This document shows positions 1 to 6,054 of a stretch of DNA of 8,284 nt, one piece after another. A model generated the notes under the pieces. That model saw only the letters and a program-made list of their open reading frames with translations, ran no database searches and was not told where the DNA came from. Both the position numbers and the translations under genes were made by a program. Every line of letters begins with the position of its first letter. The stretch's first letter is position 1. The stretch is from an uncultured Clostridia bacterium (GTDB taxonomy: Bacteria > Bacillota > Clostridia > Lachnospirales > Anaerotignaceae), in assembly GCA_937888765.1 (NCBI GenBank), contig CALASU010000255.1, forward strand, positions 1-8,284. The letters run 5' to 3'.

Positions 1-1
1 A

Positions 2-817
2 ATGAAAATGAAAACAGCATTGACCATTGCAGGCAGTGACTGCAGCGGAGGCGCCGGCATTCAGGCGGATCTGAAAACGATGACGATGAATGGCGTATAT
101 GCGATGAGTGTCATTACAGCACTGACAGCGCAGAACACGACCGGTGTAAGAGCCATTCAGGAAGTAGATCCCGTATTTTTAAAACAACAGATAGATGCAG
201 TTTTTGAGGATATTTATCCCGATGCGGTCAAGATCGGAATGGTATCTGACAGCGGGCTGATTCGTGTGATTGCAGACAGATTAAGAGAGTATCAGGCAAA
301 AAATGTGGTTGTTGACCCTGTGATGGTTGCAACATCTGGTTCTGCATTGATGAAAAATGATGCGATACAGACACTGATTGAAGAATTACTGCCATTGTCT
401 GCACTTGTAACACCCAATATTCCGGAAGCACAGATTCTTTCTGATCTGACAATCGAAAGCAAGGAAGATATGGTCACTGCCGCCAAAAAGATCGGCGATA
501 CATACCATTGTTCTGTTCTTCTGAAAGGCGGTCACAGCATCAATGATGCGAATGACCTTTTATATGCAGACGGAGAGATAGTGTGGTTTGAAGGAAAACG
601 CATTGATAATCCCAATACGCATGGTACAGGCTGCACCTTGTCCAGTGCCATTGCGGCGAATCTTGCAAAAGGGTTTTCGCTGATAGAATCTGTGCAGAAG
701 GCAAAGGACTATATTTCCGCTGCATTGGCTGCGATGCTTGATCTTGGCGAAGGCTCCGGCCCGATGCATCATGCCTTTGCTCTGCAGGGGGAATATGCAG
801 AAGCAGCCGCAGAATGA
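2..817 (+). CDS. thiD: Hydroxymethylpyrimidine/phosphomethylpyrimidine kinase ThiD
   Basis: ThiD phosphorylates 4-amino-5-hydroxymethyl-2-methylpyrimidine (HMP) and then HMP-P to HMP-PP, the pyrimidine half of thiamin phosphate, in the cytoplasm. The 271-residue protein has the usual length and ribokinase-fold signatures in order: TIAGSDCSGGAGIQAD (8-23), the substrate-contact region TAQN (42-45), VDPVMVATSG (104-113), VTPNIPEA (136-143), LLKGGH (173-178) and NTHGTGC (205-211), the GTGC carrying the anion hole and the family's active-site cysteine (C211). The start is at the window edge: ATG at 2 or ATG at 8 are both possible and the ribosome site is cut off, so the true N-terminus is uncertain by a few residues. 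tenA follows after 51 bases on the same strand, so the two are probably cotranscribed. A bifunctional or pyridoxal-kinase-like role is possible in this fold, but the tenA and thiY neighbours favour thiamin salvage. Confidence 0.93.
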   Translation: MKMKTALTIAGSDCSGGAGIQADLKTMTMNGVYAMSVITALTAQNTTGVRAIQEVDPVFLKQQIDAVFEDIYPDAVKIGMVSDSGLIRVIADRLREYQAKNVVVDPVMVATSGSALMKNDAIQTLIEELLPLSALVTPNIPEAQILSDLTIESKEDMVTAAKKIGDTYHCSVLLKGGHSINDANDLLYADGEIVWFEGKRIDNPNTHGTGCTLSSAIAANLAKGFSLIESVQKAKDYISAALAAMLDLGEGSGPMHHAFALQGEYAEAAAE

Positions 818-868
818 ACATCGTAAAAAGACCGCAAATTGTACGATATACCAACGGAGGGAAAAATC

Positions 869-1528
869 ATGAATCTGACAGACAAATTATATGAAGCTGC
901 AAAGTCTATCTGGGATGGCTATCTGCATCAGCCCTTTGTAAAAGAATTAGGAGAAGGCACACTGGCGATGGAACGGTTTCGTTTCTATATGATCCAGGAT
1001 TATCGTTATCTGCTGCAATATTCCAAGGTATTTGCTCTGGGTATTGTAAAAGCGGAGGAGGAAGGATTACAGCGTTTGTTCGCAAATATGGTACATGATA
1101 CGCTGGACGGCGAAATGAACGTACATAAAGCATATATGGCAAGACTGGGGATTACAGAAGAAGAGGTTGCCAATACCAAAACATCTTTGATAAATCAGTC
1201 CTATACTTCCTATATGCTGGATGAAGCGCATAAGGGCGGTGTGCTGGAAATTCTGGTAGCGGTGCTTTCCTGTGCATGGAGTTATCAGATGATCGGGGAA
1301 CATCATAAAACGATTCCCGGTGCGCTGGAGCATCCGATGTATGGGGAATGGGTAAATGGGTATTCCTGTCAGGAATATTGTGACAGTACACAGCTTATCA
1401 TTGACCTTGTCAACAAGTATGGCAAAGGGATTGATGAAAAACAAGAAGAACATCTGAAAGAAATTTTTGTAAACTGCAGTCGCTATGAAGCGGACTTTTG
1501 GACGATGGCCTACGAGTTAAAAGCATAA
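869..1528 (+). CDS. tenA: Aminopyrimidine aminohydrolase TenA (thiaminase II family)
   Basis: TenA hydrolyses 4-amino-5-aminomethyl-2-methylpyrimidine, a thiamin breakdown product, to HMP, which ThiD then phosphorylates. Many TenA proteins can also cleave thiamin. The 219-residue all-helical protein is full length. The catalytic set expected from Bacillus subtilis TenA is visible: D44 in MIQDYRYL (41-48), C135 in AVLSCAWSYQ (131-140) and E207 in SRYEADFWTMAYEL (204-217). The cysteine places it in the TenA_C subgroup rather than the cysteine-less TenA_E type. The start at 869 is chosen because CGGAGGG (855-861) lies 7 bases upstream. An upstream in-frame ATG at 839 has no such site and would add ten unconserved residues. 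It lies 51 bases after thiD and 50 bases before thiY, consistent with one operon. Confidence 0.93.
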   Translation: MNLTDKLYEAAKSIWDGYLHQPFVKELGEGTLAMERFRFYMIQDYRYLLQYSKVFALGIVKAEEEGLQRLFANMVHDTLDGEMNVHKAYMARLGITEEEVANTKTSLINQSYTSYMLDEAHKGGVLEILVAVLSCAWSYQMIGEHHKTIPGALEHPMYGEWVNGYSCQEYCDSTQLIIDLVNKYGKGIDEKQEEHLKEIFVNCSRYEADFWTMAYELKA

Positions 1529-1578
1529 GAAGTATGGGAAAAGGTTGGAAGACCTTTGACAGAAAGGAGACGTTTGAT

Positions 1579-2583
1579 ATGAAAAAAGTATTTACTGTAT
1601 TGTTAACAGCTGTTCTGGCTTTTGGTGCGGTGGGCTGCGGTGGCAGCGACTCTGCGGAAGAAAATAGTGGTCTGGAAGATTTCACTATTGTTCTGGACTG
1701 GTATCCCAATGCGATTCATTCTTTTTTGTATGCAGCCCAGGAAAAGGGTTATTTTGCAGAAGAAGGTCTGAATCTTGTTGTAAATTTCCCTGCTAATACA
1801 AATGATGGCATTTCTTTGCCTGCAGCGGGTAAAGCAGATGTGGGGATGTATTACCTGCAGGATGCTATCTTAACAGCGACAGAAGAGGATGTACCTATTG
1901 TTTCTATTGGTGCAGTCGCTCAGGAATCTCTGAATGTTGTCATTGCTCTGAAGGAAAGCGGCATTGACGGTGCGGAAGATCTGGCGGGTAAAAAGATCGG
2001 CTATGCAGGTACGGCCCTTTCCGAAGCACAGATTGAATGTATGCTGGAAAAAGCAGGTGTTTCCGCAGAAGACTGTGAATTGATCGACGTTGGTTTCGAT
2101 CTTCTGACTGCAACAACAACAGGTCAGGTGGATGCTACTATCGGCAATATGGTGAATCATGAAGTGCCTCAGCTGGAGGAACAGGGCTTTGAAATCAATT
2201 ATTTCTTCCCTACAGACTTCGGTGTACCTGAATATTATGAACTGGTATTCCTTGCCGGTCAGGACGCAGTGGAAAATAACCCCGAAAAACTGCAGAAATT
2301 CCTCCGTGCTGCAAATAAAGGCTTTGATTTCATGCAGGAAAATCCGGAAGAAGCACTGCAGATTCTGTTGGATAACCAGAATGCAGAAAATTTCCCTTTG
2401 TCTCCAACAGTGGAAAAAGCAAGTATGGATATGCTTTTGCCTGCTATGGAAAAAGCCGATGCACCTTTTATGAAACAGGATATTGCTATCTGGCAGCAGA
2501 ACGCAGACTGGCTCTATGAAAGAGGTCTGCTGAGCGAACAGACAGATGTTTCCTTTATTGTGGCAGATCTTCTCGCAGAATAA
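1579..2583 (+). CDS. thiY: Thiamin-pyrimidine ABC transporter substrate-binding lipoprotein (ThiY-like, NMT1/THI5 domain)
   Basis: This is the extracellular binding protein of a pyrimidine importer of the ThiXYZ type, which takes up formylaminopyrimidine or HMP-like thiamin fragments. The 334-residue protein starts with a lipoprotein signal: two lysines, a hydrophobic run (4-18) and a lipobox-like AVGC with C20, followed by a Gly/Ser/Glu linker (21-33). The mature part opens with FTIVLDWYPNAIHS (35-48), the hallmark of the NMT1/THI5-like family, and continues with EKGYFAEEGLNL (55-66) and the hinge-region stretch LAGKKIGYAG (135-144). ATG 1579 is preceded by AAAGGAGA (1563-1570) at 8 bases. 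An in-frame ATG at 1498 lies inside tenA and would bury the signal peptide, so it is rejected. The permease (thiX) and ATPase (thiZ) are not in the window and are probably upstream. Exact ligand specificity cannot be read from sequence alone. Confidence 0.9.
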   Translation: MKKVFTVLLTAVLAFGAVGCGGSDSAEENSGLEDFTIVLDWYPNAIHSFLYAAQEKGYFAEEGLNLVVNFPANTNDGISLPAAGKADVGMYYLQDAILTATEEDVPIVSIGAVAQESLNVVIALKESGIDGAEDLAGKKIGYAGTALSEAQIECMLEKAGVSAEDCELIDVGFDLLTATTTGQVDATIGNMVNHEVPQLEEQGFEINYFFPTDFGVPEYYELVFLAGQDAVENNPEKLQKFLRAANKGFDFMQENPEEALQILLDNQNAENFPLSPTVEKASMDMLLPAMEKADAPFMKQDIAIWQQNADWLYERGLLSEQTDVSFIVADLLAE

Positions 2584-2596
2584 GAAAGAACGATAA

Positions 2597-2641
2597 GAGG
2601 GATGAATCAATGTTTTCAGCATGGATTTGTCCCTCATTTTT
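2597..2641 (+). terminator. Intrinsic terminator of the thi operon
   Basis: The left arm GAGGGATGAATC (2597-2608) pairs with GATTTGTCCCTC (2624-2635) over 12 base pairs, two of them G-T wobbles, around a 15-base loop. Five T residues follow at 2637-2641. It begins 13 bases after the thiY stop, which marks the end of the thi operon. Confidence 0.8.
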
Positions 2642-2784
2642 ATGGGTGGTTTGCAGAGAAAATACTGTGGATTGCCTTTTAAATTTTTTGTTGTAGATTC
2701 TCTATCGGATTCGTTTCCATCTGAGTTATCAATGCGGCGAGTATAAACCTATACAGTGAAGAGCGAAAATATACGGTAATACCA

Positions 2785-2813
2785 TTGAGAGATTTGCTGT
2801 ATTTTGATATAAT
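2785..2813 (+). promoter_or_regulatory. Sigma-A promoter for the DUF445 gene
   Basis: TTGAGA (2785-2790) and a perfect TATAAT (2808-2813) are separated by exactly 17 bases, placing the transcript start near 2820, about 60 bases before the DUF445 start codon. Within the gene-free stretch 2584-2882, the only features seen are the thi terminator, this promoter and the ribosome site AGGGAGGT (2867-2874). Positions 2642-2784 show nothing recognisable. Confidence 0.75.
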
Positions 2814-2882
2814 AAAAATCTGACGATTTTTGGGAAAGTTATATATTCGCATATTCTAAAAGTATCAGGGAGGTAAAGAGAG

Positions 2883-3764
2883 ATGACAGTGGAGAATTTT
2901 TCAGGACCCATTATCGGTGCAGTGATTGGGTATTGCACCAATTATATTGCAGTAAAGATGCTGTTTTATCCAAGAAAAGAATTGAAGGTATGCGGGCATA
3001 AAGTTCCGTTTACACCGGGAGCGATTCCGAAAGGGAAACCTAGGCTGGCGAAAGCCATCGGCAGTACGGTTGCGAATATGCTGCTTACGGAAGAAGATAT
3101 GAAGCAGAAGATGCTGTCTGCGGAAACAGAAGAAGCCGTAATCAATAAGATGATGGAAGGGTTATCGGGTAAAGTATATACAGGCGTTGGAAAAATTTGC
3201 GCTACATATGAAGAATATACTGCTCTTAAGGCAAAGGTATCAGAGAATATTACAGGGCAGATCATGGATTCGATAGAAAAAATGGATCTGAAAACGGTAA
3301 TCATGAGAGAAGCAGAAAGAGTCATCAAAGAAAAAACTGCAGGTACGATGCTTGCTATGTTTTTGAATGATGAAATGTTAGGTACTTTTATGCAGCCTGT
3401 CGGGGATGAATTAGAAAATTATATCGCTGAAAACAGCAGAGCGTTCGTACAGAAAGAAGTTGAGGAAAAGATGCTCGTTCTGGAGCAGAAGTCCATGCTG
3501 GATGTATGTAATGAAATGAACCTGCAGGAAGAAAAGATTCGGGAAGGGATTCGTTCTGCGTACCGCAGTGTTTCGGAAAAGGCAGTAAGCGGTATTTTAA
3601 AGAATGTAAATATTTCCATGATGATCGAAGAAAAGATCAATGAAATGCAGATAGAAGAACTTGAAAAGATGGTGTTAACCATTATGAAAAAAGAATTGGA
3701 TACGATTGTGAATTTAGGTGCACTCGTTGGCGGTATTCTGGGCATTTTGAATATGTTTTTCTAA
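2883..3764 (+). CDS. DUF445 family membrane protein (YheB-like)
   Basis: The 293-residue protein has the DUF445 pattern. An N-terminal hydrophobic segment SGPIIGAVIGYCTNYIAVKMLFYP (7-30) is followed by VPFTPGAIPKGKPRLAKAIG (41-60), which matches the family signature of a small loop with FTPG-IPK. A long, charged, mostly helical middle (about 65-270) follows, and the protein ends with a second hydrophobic segment (about 275-293). It is probably a membrane protein with a large helical domain between the two anchors. B. subtilis YheB belongs to this family and has been linked to spore or envelope physiology, but no biochemical role is established. The start has a strong ribosome site (AGGGAGGT) 8 bases upstream and its own promoter. 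DUF3842 follows 36 bases downstream with no visible terminator between, so the two are probably cotranscribed. Confidence 0.87.
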   Translation: MTVENFSGPIIGAVIGYCTNYIAVKMLFYPRKELKVCGHKVPFTPGAIPKGKPRLAKAIGSTVANMLLTEEDMKQKMLSAETEEAVINKMMEGLSGKVYTGVGKICATYEEYTALKAKVSENITGQIMDSIEKMDLKTVIMREAERVIKEKTAGTMLAMFLNDEMLGTFMQPVGDELENYIAENSRAFVQKEVEEKMLVLEQKSMLDVCNEMNLQEEKIREGIRSAYRSVSEKAVSGILKNVNISMMIEEKINEMQIEELEKMVLTIMKKELDTIVNLGALVGGILGILNMFF

Positions 3765-3800
3765 AAAAATGCAGACAGGCATATAACAAGGAGATACAAT

Positions 3801-4235
3801 ATGAATATTCTGGTAATAGATGGACAGGGTGGTCAGCTTGGCAGTCAGCTGATCAAGGCACTTCTTGGAAATTTCAAGGAAATACAGATTACTGCGATAG
3901 GCACAAATGCCGTTGCGACAGCGGCGATGCTGAAAGCCGGTGCAAAGCAGGCGGCTACAGGCGAAAACCCTGTGATTGTGGCCTGCCGAAAGGCGGATCT
4001 TATCATTGGGCCGATCGGTATTGTGATTGCAGATGCTCTGCTTGGCGAAGTGACGCCTAAAATGGCGGCTGCGGTGGGACAGGCGGATGCTGTAAGGATA
4101 TTGCTTCCTGTAAATAAATGCGACAATTTGGTAGCAGGTGTGCCTGATCTGAACCTGTCTACGCTGATTGCAGATGTGGTTGTGAAAGTGAGTAATCTGA
4201 AAAAAGAAATTGCAATTTCCCGAAAAGAATGTTAA
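3801..4235 (+). CDS. DUF3842 family protein (Rossmann-like, function unknown)
   Basis: This is a small soluble protein of 144 residues with the DUF3842 pattern: a beta-strand and glycine-rich loop MNILVIDGQGGQLGSQL (1-17) typical of a dinucleotide-binding Rossmann start, then TAIGTNAVATAAMLKAGA (31-48), and a conserved block GPIGIVIADALLGEVTPKMA (70-89) leading to RILLPVNKCDNLVAG (99-113). No catalytic role is known for the family, and NAD(P) or nucleotide binding is only an inference from the first loop. The ribosome site AAGGAG (3788-3793) sits 7 bases before ATG 3801. It is probably the second gene of the transcript starting near 2820. The promoter of the following ECF gene appears to overlap its 3' end, so the ECF gene may be transcribed both by read-through and on its own. 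Confidence 0.87.
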   Translation: MNILVIDGQGGQLGSQLIKALLGNFKEIQITAIGTNAVATAAMLKAGAKQAATGENPVIVACRKADLIIGPIGIVIADALLGEVTPKMAAAVGQADAVRILLPVNKCDNLVAGVPDLNLSTLIADVVVKVSNLKKEIAISRKEC

Positions 4236-4238
4236 AAT
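4210..4238 (+). promoter_or_regulatory. Putative sigma-A promoter for the ECF S-component leader
   Basis: TTGCAA (4210-4215) and TAAAAT (4233-4238) are spaced by 17 bases and overlap the end of the DUF3842 gene. Transcription would begin near 4245, exactly where the structured leader starts. The -35 matches consensus at only four of six bases, so the call is moderate. Confidence 0.5.
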
Positions 4239-4245
4239 GAAACAG

Positions 4246-4341
4246 TGATCCAGAAGGATGACATTCGGACAGAAGTCTTTGTTTTAAACATAATCGTATA
4301 TAGCAGAAAATGATATCAGAAGGTGTCACGATTCCCAGAAG
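4246..4341 (+). repeat. Two diverged copies of a twin-hairpin leader element
   Basis: Copy A (4246-4275) and copy B (4311-4341) share the order TGAT, CAGAAGG, TG-CA, ATTC/TTC, CAGAAG with small length changes. CAGAAG occurs at 4251, 4270, 4317 and 4336, so the spacing inside each copy is 19 bases in both, and the copies lie 66 bases apart. The match is short and gapped, but the equal spacing and the maintained hairpin at each CAGAAG make chance less likely. Confidence 0.45.
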
Positions 4342-4360
4342 GGAGCAGTGCGCCTTTTTT
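4320..4360 (+). terminator. Intrinsic terminator in the ECF S-component leader
   Basis: AAGGTG plus CAC (4320-4329, with T4326 bulged) pairs with GTG plus CGCCTT (4348-4356). An inner TCCC-AGAA-GGGA hairpin (4333-4344) caps it, and a T run ends at 4360. It sits 21 bases before the ECF start codon and can end either read-through from the DUF445/DUF3842 transcript or the leader transcript. Overlap with the upstream GATATC/GGTGTC hairpin makes it a likely conditional terminator. Confidence 0.68.
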
Positions 4361-4381
4361 ACTTTGGAACGGAGTGTAAAA

Positions 4382-4906
4382 ATGAAAAAAAGAATCCATA
4401 TAAAAACATTGACTTTATCAGGTATGTTTCTGGCACTGGCGTTATTACTGCCATTTCTGACAGGGCAGATTCCGCAGATCGGTTCCATGCTTTGCCCGAT
4501 GCATTTCCCGATATTGCTGTGCGGATATTTTTGCGGCGGTGCAATGGGGCTGATCATAGGCTTTCTGGCACCGCTTCTGCGTTCGGCTTTGTTTGGAATG
4601 CCGCCTATGTTTCCTGTTGCAGTCTGTATGGCGGCTGAACTGGCGGTCTATGGCATCACAGCAGGCTTTTTGTATCGTATTTTTCCCAAGGGGAAAGGGA
4701 CGGTCTATCTTTCCCTGATTGCTGCAATGATTCTGGGACGTATCTTCTGGGGTGTTGCGATGCTGTTTTGTATTGGAGCAGAAAATTTTGGTATAGCGGC
4801 ATTTCTGGCAGGAGCAGTAACAACGGCATTGCCGGGGATTGTATTACAGCTTGTATTGATTCCTATGATTGTGCTTACGATGGAAAAATACAGAAACAGT
4901 TTATAA
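4382..4906 (+). CDS. ECF transporter S component (substrate-binding membrane subunit), substrate unassigned
   Basis: The 174-residue, very hydrophobic protein has about six membrane segments (roughly 9-27, 38-60, 76-99, 106-131, 136-151, 152-167) and the size of an energy-coupling-factor S subunit. The N-terminal region LALALLLPFLTGQIPQIGSM (17-36) with CPMHFPILLCGY (38-49), followed by the LAPLLRSALFGMPPMFPVA block (62-80), is typical of the vitamin-type S components (PF12822-like). Such proteins bind a vitamin or precursor and use a shared EcfA/A'/T module encoded elsewhere. The exact vitamin cannot be read; a pantothenate-type role (PanT-like) is one guess and I hold it weakly. ATG 4382 follows CGGAG (4370-4374) at 7 bases, and an upstream in-frame ATG at 4310 lies within the terminator leader and is rejected. 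Expression is probably controlled by the leader. The stop at 4904-4906 lies at the boundary to very AT-rich DNA, so the last residues could be altered by the joint. Confidence 0.84.
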   Translation: MKKRIHIKTLTLSGMFLALALLLPFLTGQIPQIGSMLCPMHFPILLCGYFCGGAMGLIIGFLAPLLRSALFGMPPMFPVAVCMAAELAVYGITAGFLYRIFPKGKGTVYLSLIAAMILGRIFWGVAMLFCIGAENFGIAAFLAGAVTTALPGIVLQLVLIPMIVLTMEKYRNSL

Positions 4907-5171
4907 AAAAGATAATGAAACAACAGAAAAAACAAACAGTAATAATAATGATATTAAGGCAATTCAAATATTTAAGGCAATAATTGAAAATAATCAAGAT
5001 GAAATTTCTCCTTTTTTGAAAGACAATCTTCAATATGAAAATAATAAAATAATACTTCAAAAGAAACATTTAAGAGAAGAATTAAATATTATGCTTGAAA
5101 GAATCACCAATAATTCAGCATTTGAAGAAGGATGGATAACAGAAATGACTGGTGAAATAATAAAAAATTAA
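4905..5171 (+). pseudogene. 3' remnant of an unidentified gene, 5' end lost at the joint
   Basis: An open frame of about 88 codons runs from the ECF stop to TAA 5169-5171, with no ATG before 5088 and no ribosome site for any internal start. The translated part is coherent, hydrophilic and probably helical: an Asn/Thr/Lys-rich stretch, then DIKAIQIFKAIIENNQDEIS, then a Lys/Glu-rich helix with HLREELNIMLERI and an end ...GWITEMTGEIIKN. Codons are strongly A/T-ending, like the DUF4062 gene and unlike the ECF gene. Its stop overlaps the ribosome site of the DUF4062 gene (AAGGAG 5171-5176), which suggests the intact ancestor was translationally coupled to that gene. I do not recognise the family. 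A complete short gene using a rare start such as ATT is possible but less likely. Confidence 0.5.
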
Positions 5172-5183
5172 AGGAGAAAATTT

Positions 5184-5987
5184 ATGGAGCGCAAATTACA
5201 AGTTTTCATCTCCTCTACATATATAGATTTGCAAGAGGAAAGACAAGCTGCAGTTCAAGCAATATTAAATGCAGGACATATACCTGCTGGAATGGAACTG
5301 TTTAAAGCTGGTAATAACACACAACTTGAAGTGATTCAACGCTGGATTGATGAATCAGATGTTTATATGCTGATTTTAGGTGGTCGATATGGTTCAATAG
5401 ATGAAAAAACGCAGAAAAGCTATACCCAACTAGAATATGAATATGCACTAAGAAATAAAAAACCTGTTTTTGCAGTTGTATTATCCGATTCTATGCTGCA
5501 TAAAAAAGCAAGTACACGAACTGATATTTCTTTTTTTGAAAAGACTAATATTGAAAAGTATAATGCTTTTAAAGATTTAGTTTTATCTAAAATAGTGCGT
5601 TTTGTTGATGATGCAAAAGATATTGAAATAAGTATATTGTCATCACTATATGATTTTTCTAAAAATCCAACATTAGTTGGATGGGTTAGAGAACTCATTC
5701 CTGACCCAAATAAAAAAGTATTGCATAAATGTTATAAATGCGGTAAAGAGGAACTTTTACATTTAAGCCCAAATTATCAAAATGGTATTGAAGAATTTGA
5801 ACTTATAAATCAATGGCATAAAATTAAAATTGACACCCCTCAATATGGAAGTGAGTTAGATACCATAAAGTTGGATTTTGAAATATGTGATAAATGTTTG
5901 GTTCAGTTCGTTAACTCTTTGAAATTGAAGGAGTTGATTTTTGGAGATGATTATTGGTATCCAACCGAAAATGATTATAATGAGTAA
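5184..5987 (+). CDS. DUF4062 domain protein with C-terminal zinc-ribbon-like cysteines
   Basis: The 267-residue protein begins with the DUF4062 domain. KLQVFISSTYIDLQEERQAA (4-23) is the family's opening strand and helix. GHIPAGMELFKAGN (31-44) follows, then VYMLILGGRYGSI (60-72) and SYTQLEYEYALRNKKPVFAV (79-98). The glutamate in the QLEYEYA segment (E84) sits where TIR and nucleoside deoxyribosyltransferase folds place the catalytic acid; calling this an NAD- or nucleotide-cleaving site is inference. The C-terminal part (about 180-267) has two CxxC pairs, C183/C186 and C235/C238, that could hold zinc. DUF4062 usually forms the N-terminus of larger signalling or NTPase proteins, some in conflict systems; here it is a compact stand-alone form. 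ATG 5184 follows AAGGAG at 7 bases. Composition is much more AT-rich than the thi region, suggesting horizontal gain. The upstream partner appears truncated. Confidence 0.86.
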   Translation: MERKLQVFISSTYIDLQEERQAAVQAILNAGHIPAGMELFKAGNNTQLEVIQRWIDESDVYMLILGGRYGSIDEKTQKSYTQLEYEYALRNKKPVFAVVLSDSMLHKKASTRTDISFFEKTNIEKYNAFKDLVLSKIVRFVDDAKDIEISILSSLYDFSKNPTLVGWVRELIPDPNKKVLHKCYKCGKEELLHLSPNYQNGIEEFELINQWHKIKIDTPQYGSELDTIKLDFEICDKCLVQFVNSLKLKELIFGDDYWYPTENDYNE

Positions 5988-5999
5988 TTTTACAACAAT

Positions 6000-6032
6000 A
6001 AAATGCTTGTGGTTTATACTGCAAGCATTTTT
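6000..6032 (+). terminator. Intrinsic terminator after the DUF4062 gene
   Basis: AAAATGCTTG (6000-6009) and CAAGCATTTT (6022-6031) form a perfect 10-bp stem around a 12-base loop, ending in five T residues (6028-6032). It starts 13 bases after the DUF4062 stop. The A run on the left side means it could also stop transcription from the other direction. Confidence 0.82.
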
Positions 6033-6054
6033 CATAACCAAATTATAATGTATG

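Larger units (their letters stand above)
4245..4381 (+). promoter_or_regulatory. Structured 5' leader with terminator (candidate attenuator/riboswitch) of the ECF S gene
   Basis: Between the DUF3842 stop and the ECF start codon lie about 145 bases with four small hairpins, each closed by C-G around an AGAA loop: ATCC/GGAT (4248-4251/4256-4259), GGAC/GTCT (4267-4270/4275-4278), GATATC/GGTGTC (4312-4317/4322-4327) and TTCCC/GGGAG (4332-4336/4341-4345). The stems differ in sequence while loop and closing pair are constant, which argues for RNA structure. The third hairpin uses the same bases as the left arm of the terminator at 4320-4360, so the two cannot both form; the fourth is the inner part of that terminator. 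This is the layout of a transcription attenuator. I do not recognise a known riboswitch class: no TPP, FMN, THF, cobalamin or T-box core is visible. The ligand or binding protein is unknown. Confidence 0.5.

Noticed and set aside
820..847. Inverted repeat ATCGTA/TACGAT between thiD and tenA
   Set aside because: Six pairs around a 16-base loop with no T run; too weak to call a terminator or regulator.
839..868. Upstream ATG as the tenA start
   Set aside because: The ribosome site CGGAGGG at 855-861 points to ATG 869, and the extra ten residues do not look like TenA.
1498..1578. Upstream ATG as the thiY start
   Set aside because: It lies within tenA and would place 27 polar residues before a clear lipoprotein signal; AAAGGAGA at 1563-1570 supports ATG 1579.
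1870..2637. Long open frame on the minus strand (255 codons)
   Set aside because: It lies antisense to thiY, is rich in Cys, His and Phe as expected of a mirror frame, has no ribosome site and no family resemblance.
4245..4381. Leader as a TPP, THF, preQ1 or T-box element
   Set aside because: None of the core motifs I know for these (for example the TPP CUGAGA core or the T-box UGGNACC sequence) is present.
4159..4557. Minus-strand open frame across the ECF leader
   Set aside because: It crosses the terminator and two sense genes, has no promoter or ribosome site, and the sense strand explains the sequence.
4768..4983. Plus-strand open frame overlapping the ECF gene end and running into the AT-rich DNA
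   Set aside because: It mixes out-of-frame ECF sequence with AT-rich sequence, has no ribosome site for its start, and has no coherent domain.
6044..6049. TATAAT as a sigma-A -10 before the first sigma gene
   Set aside because: No acceptable -35 lies 16-18 bases upstream (the terminator occupies that stretch), while the ECF-type pair just downstream fits well.
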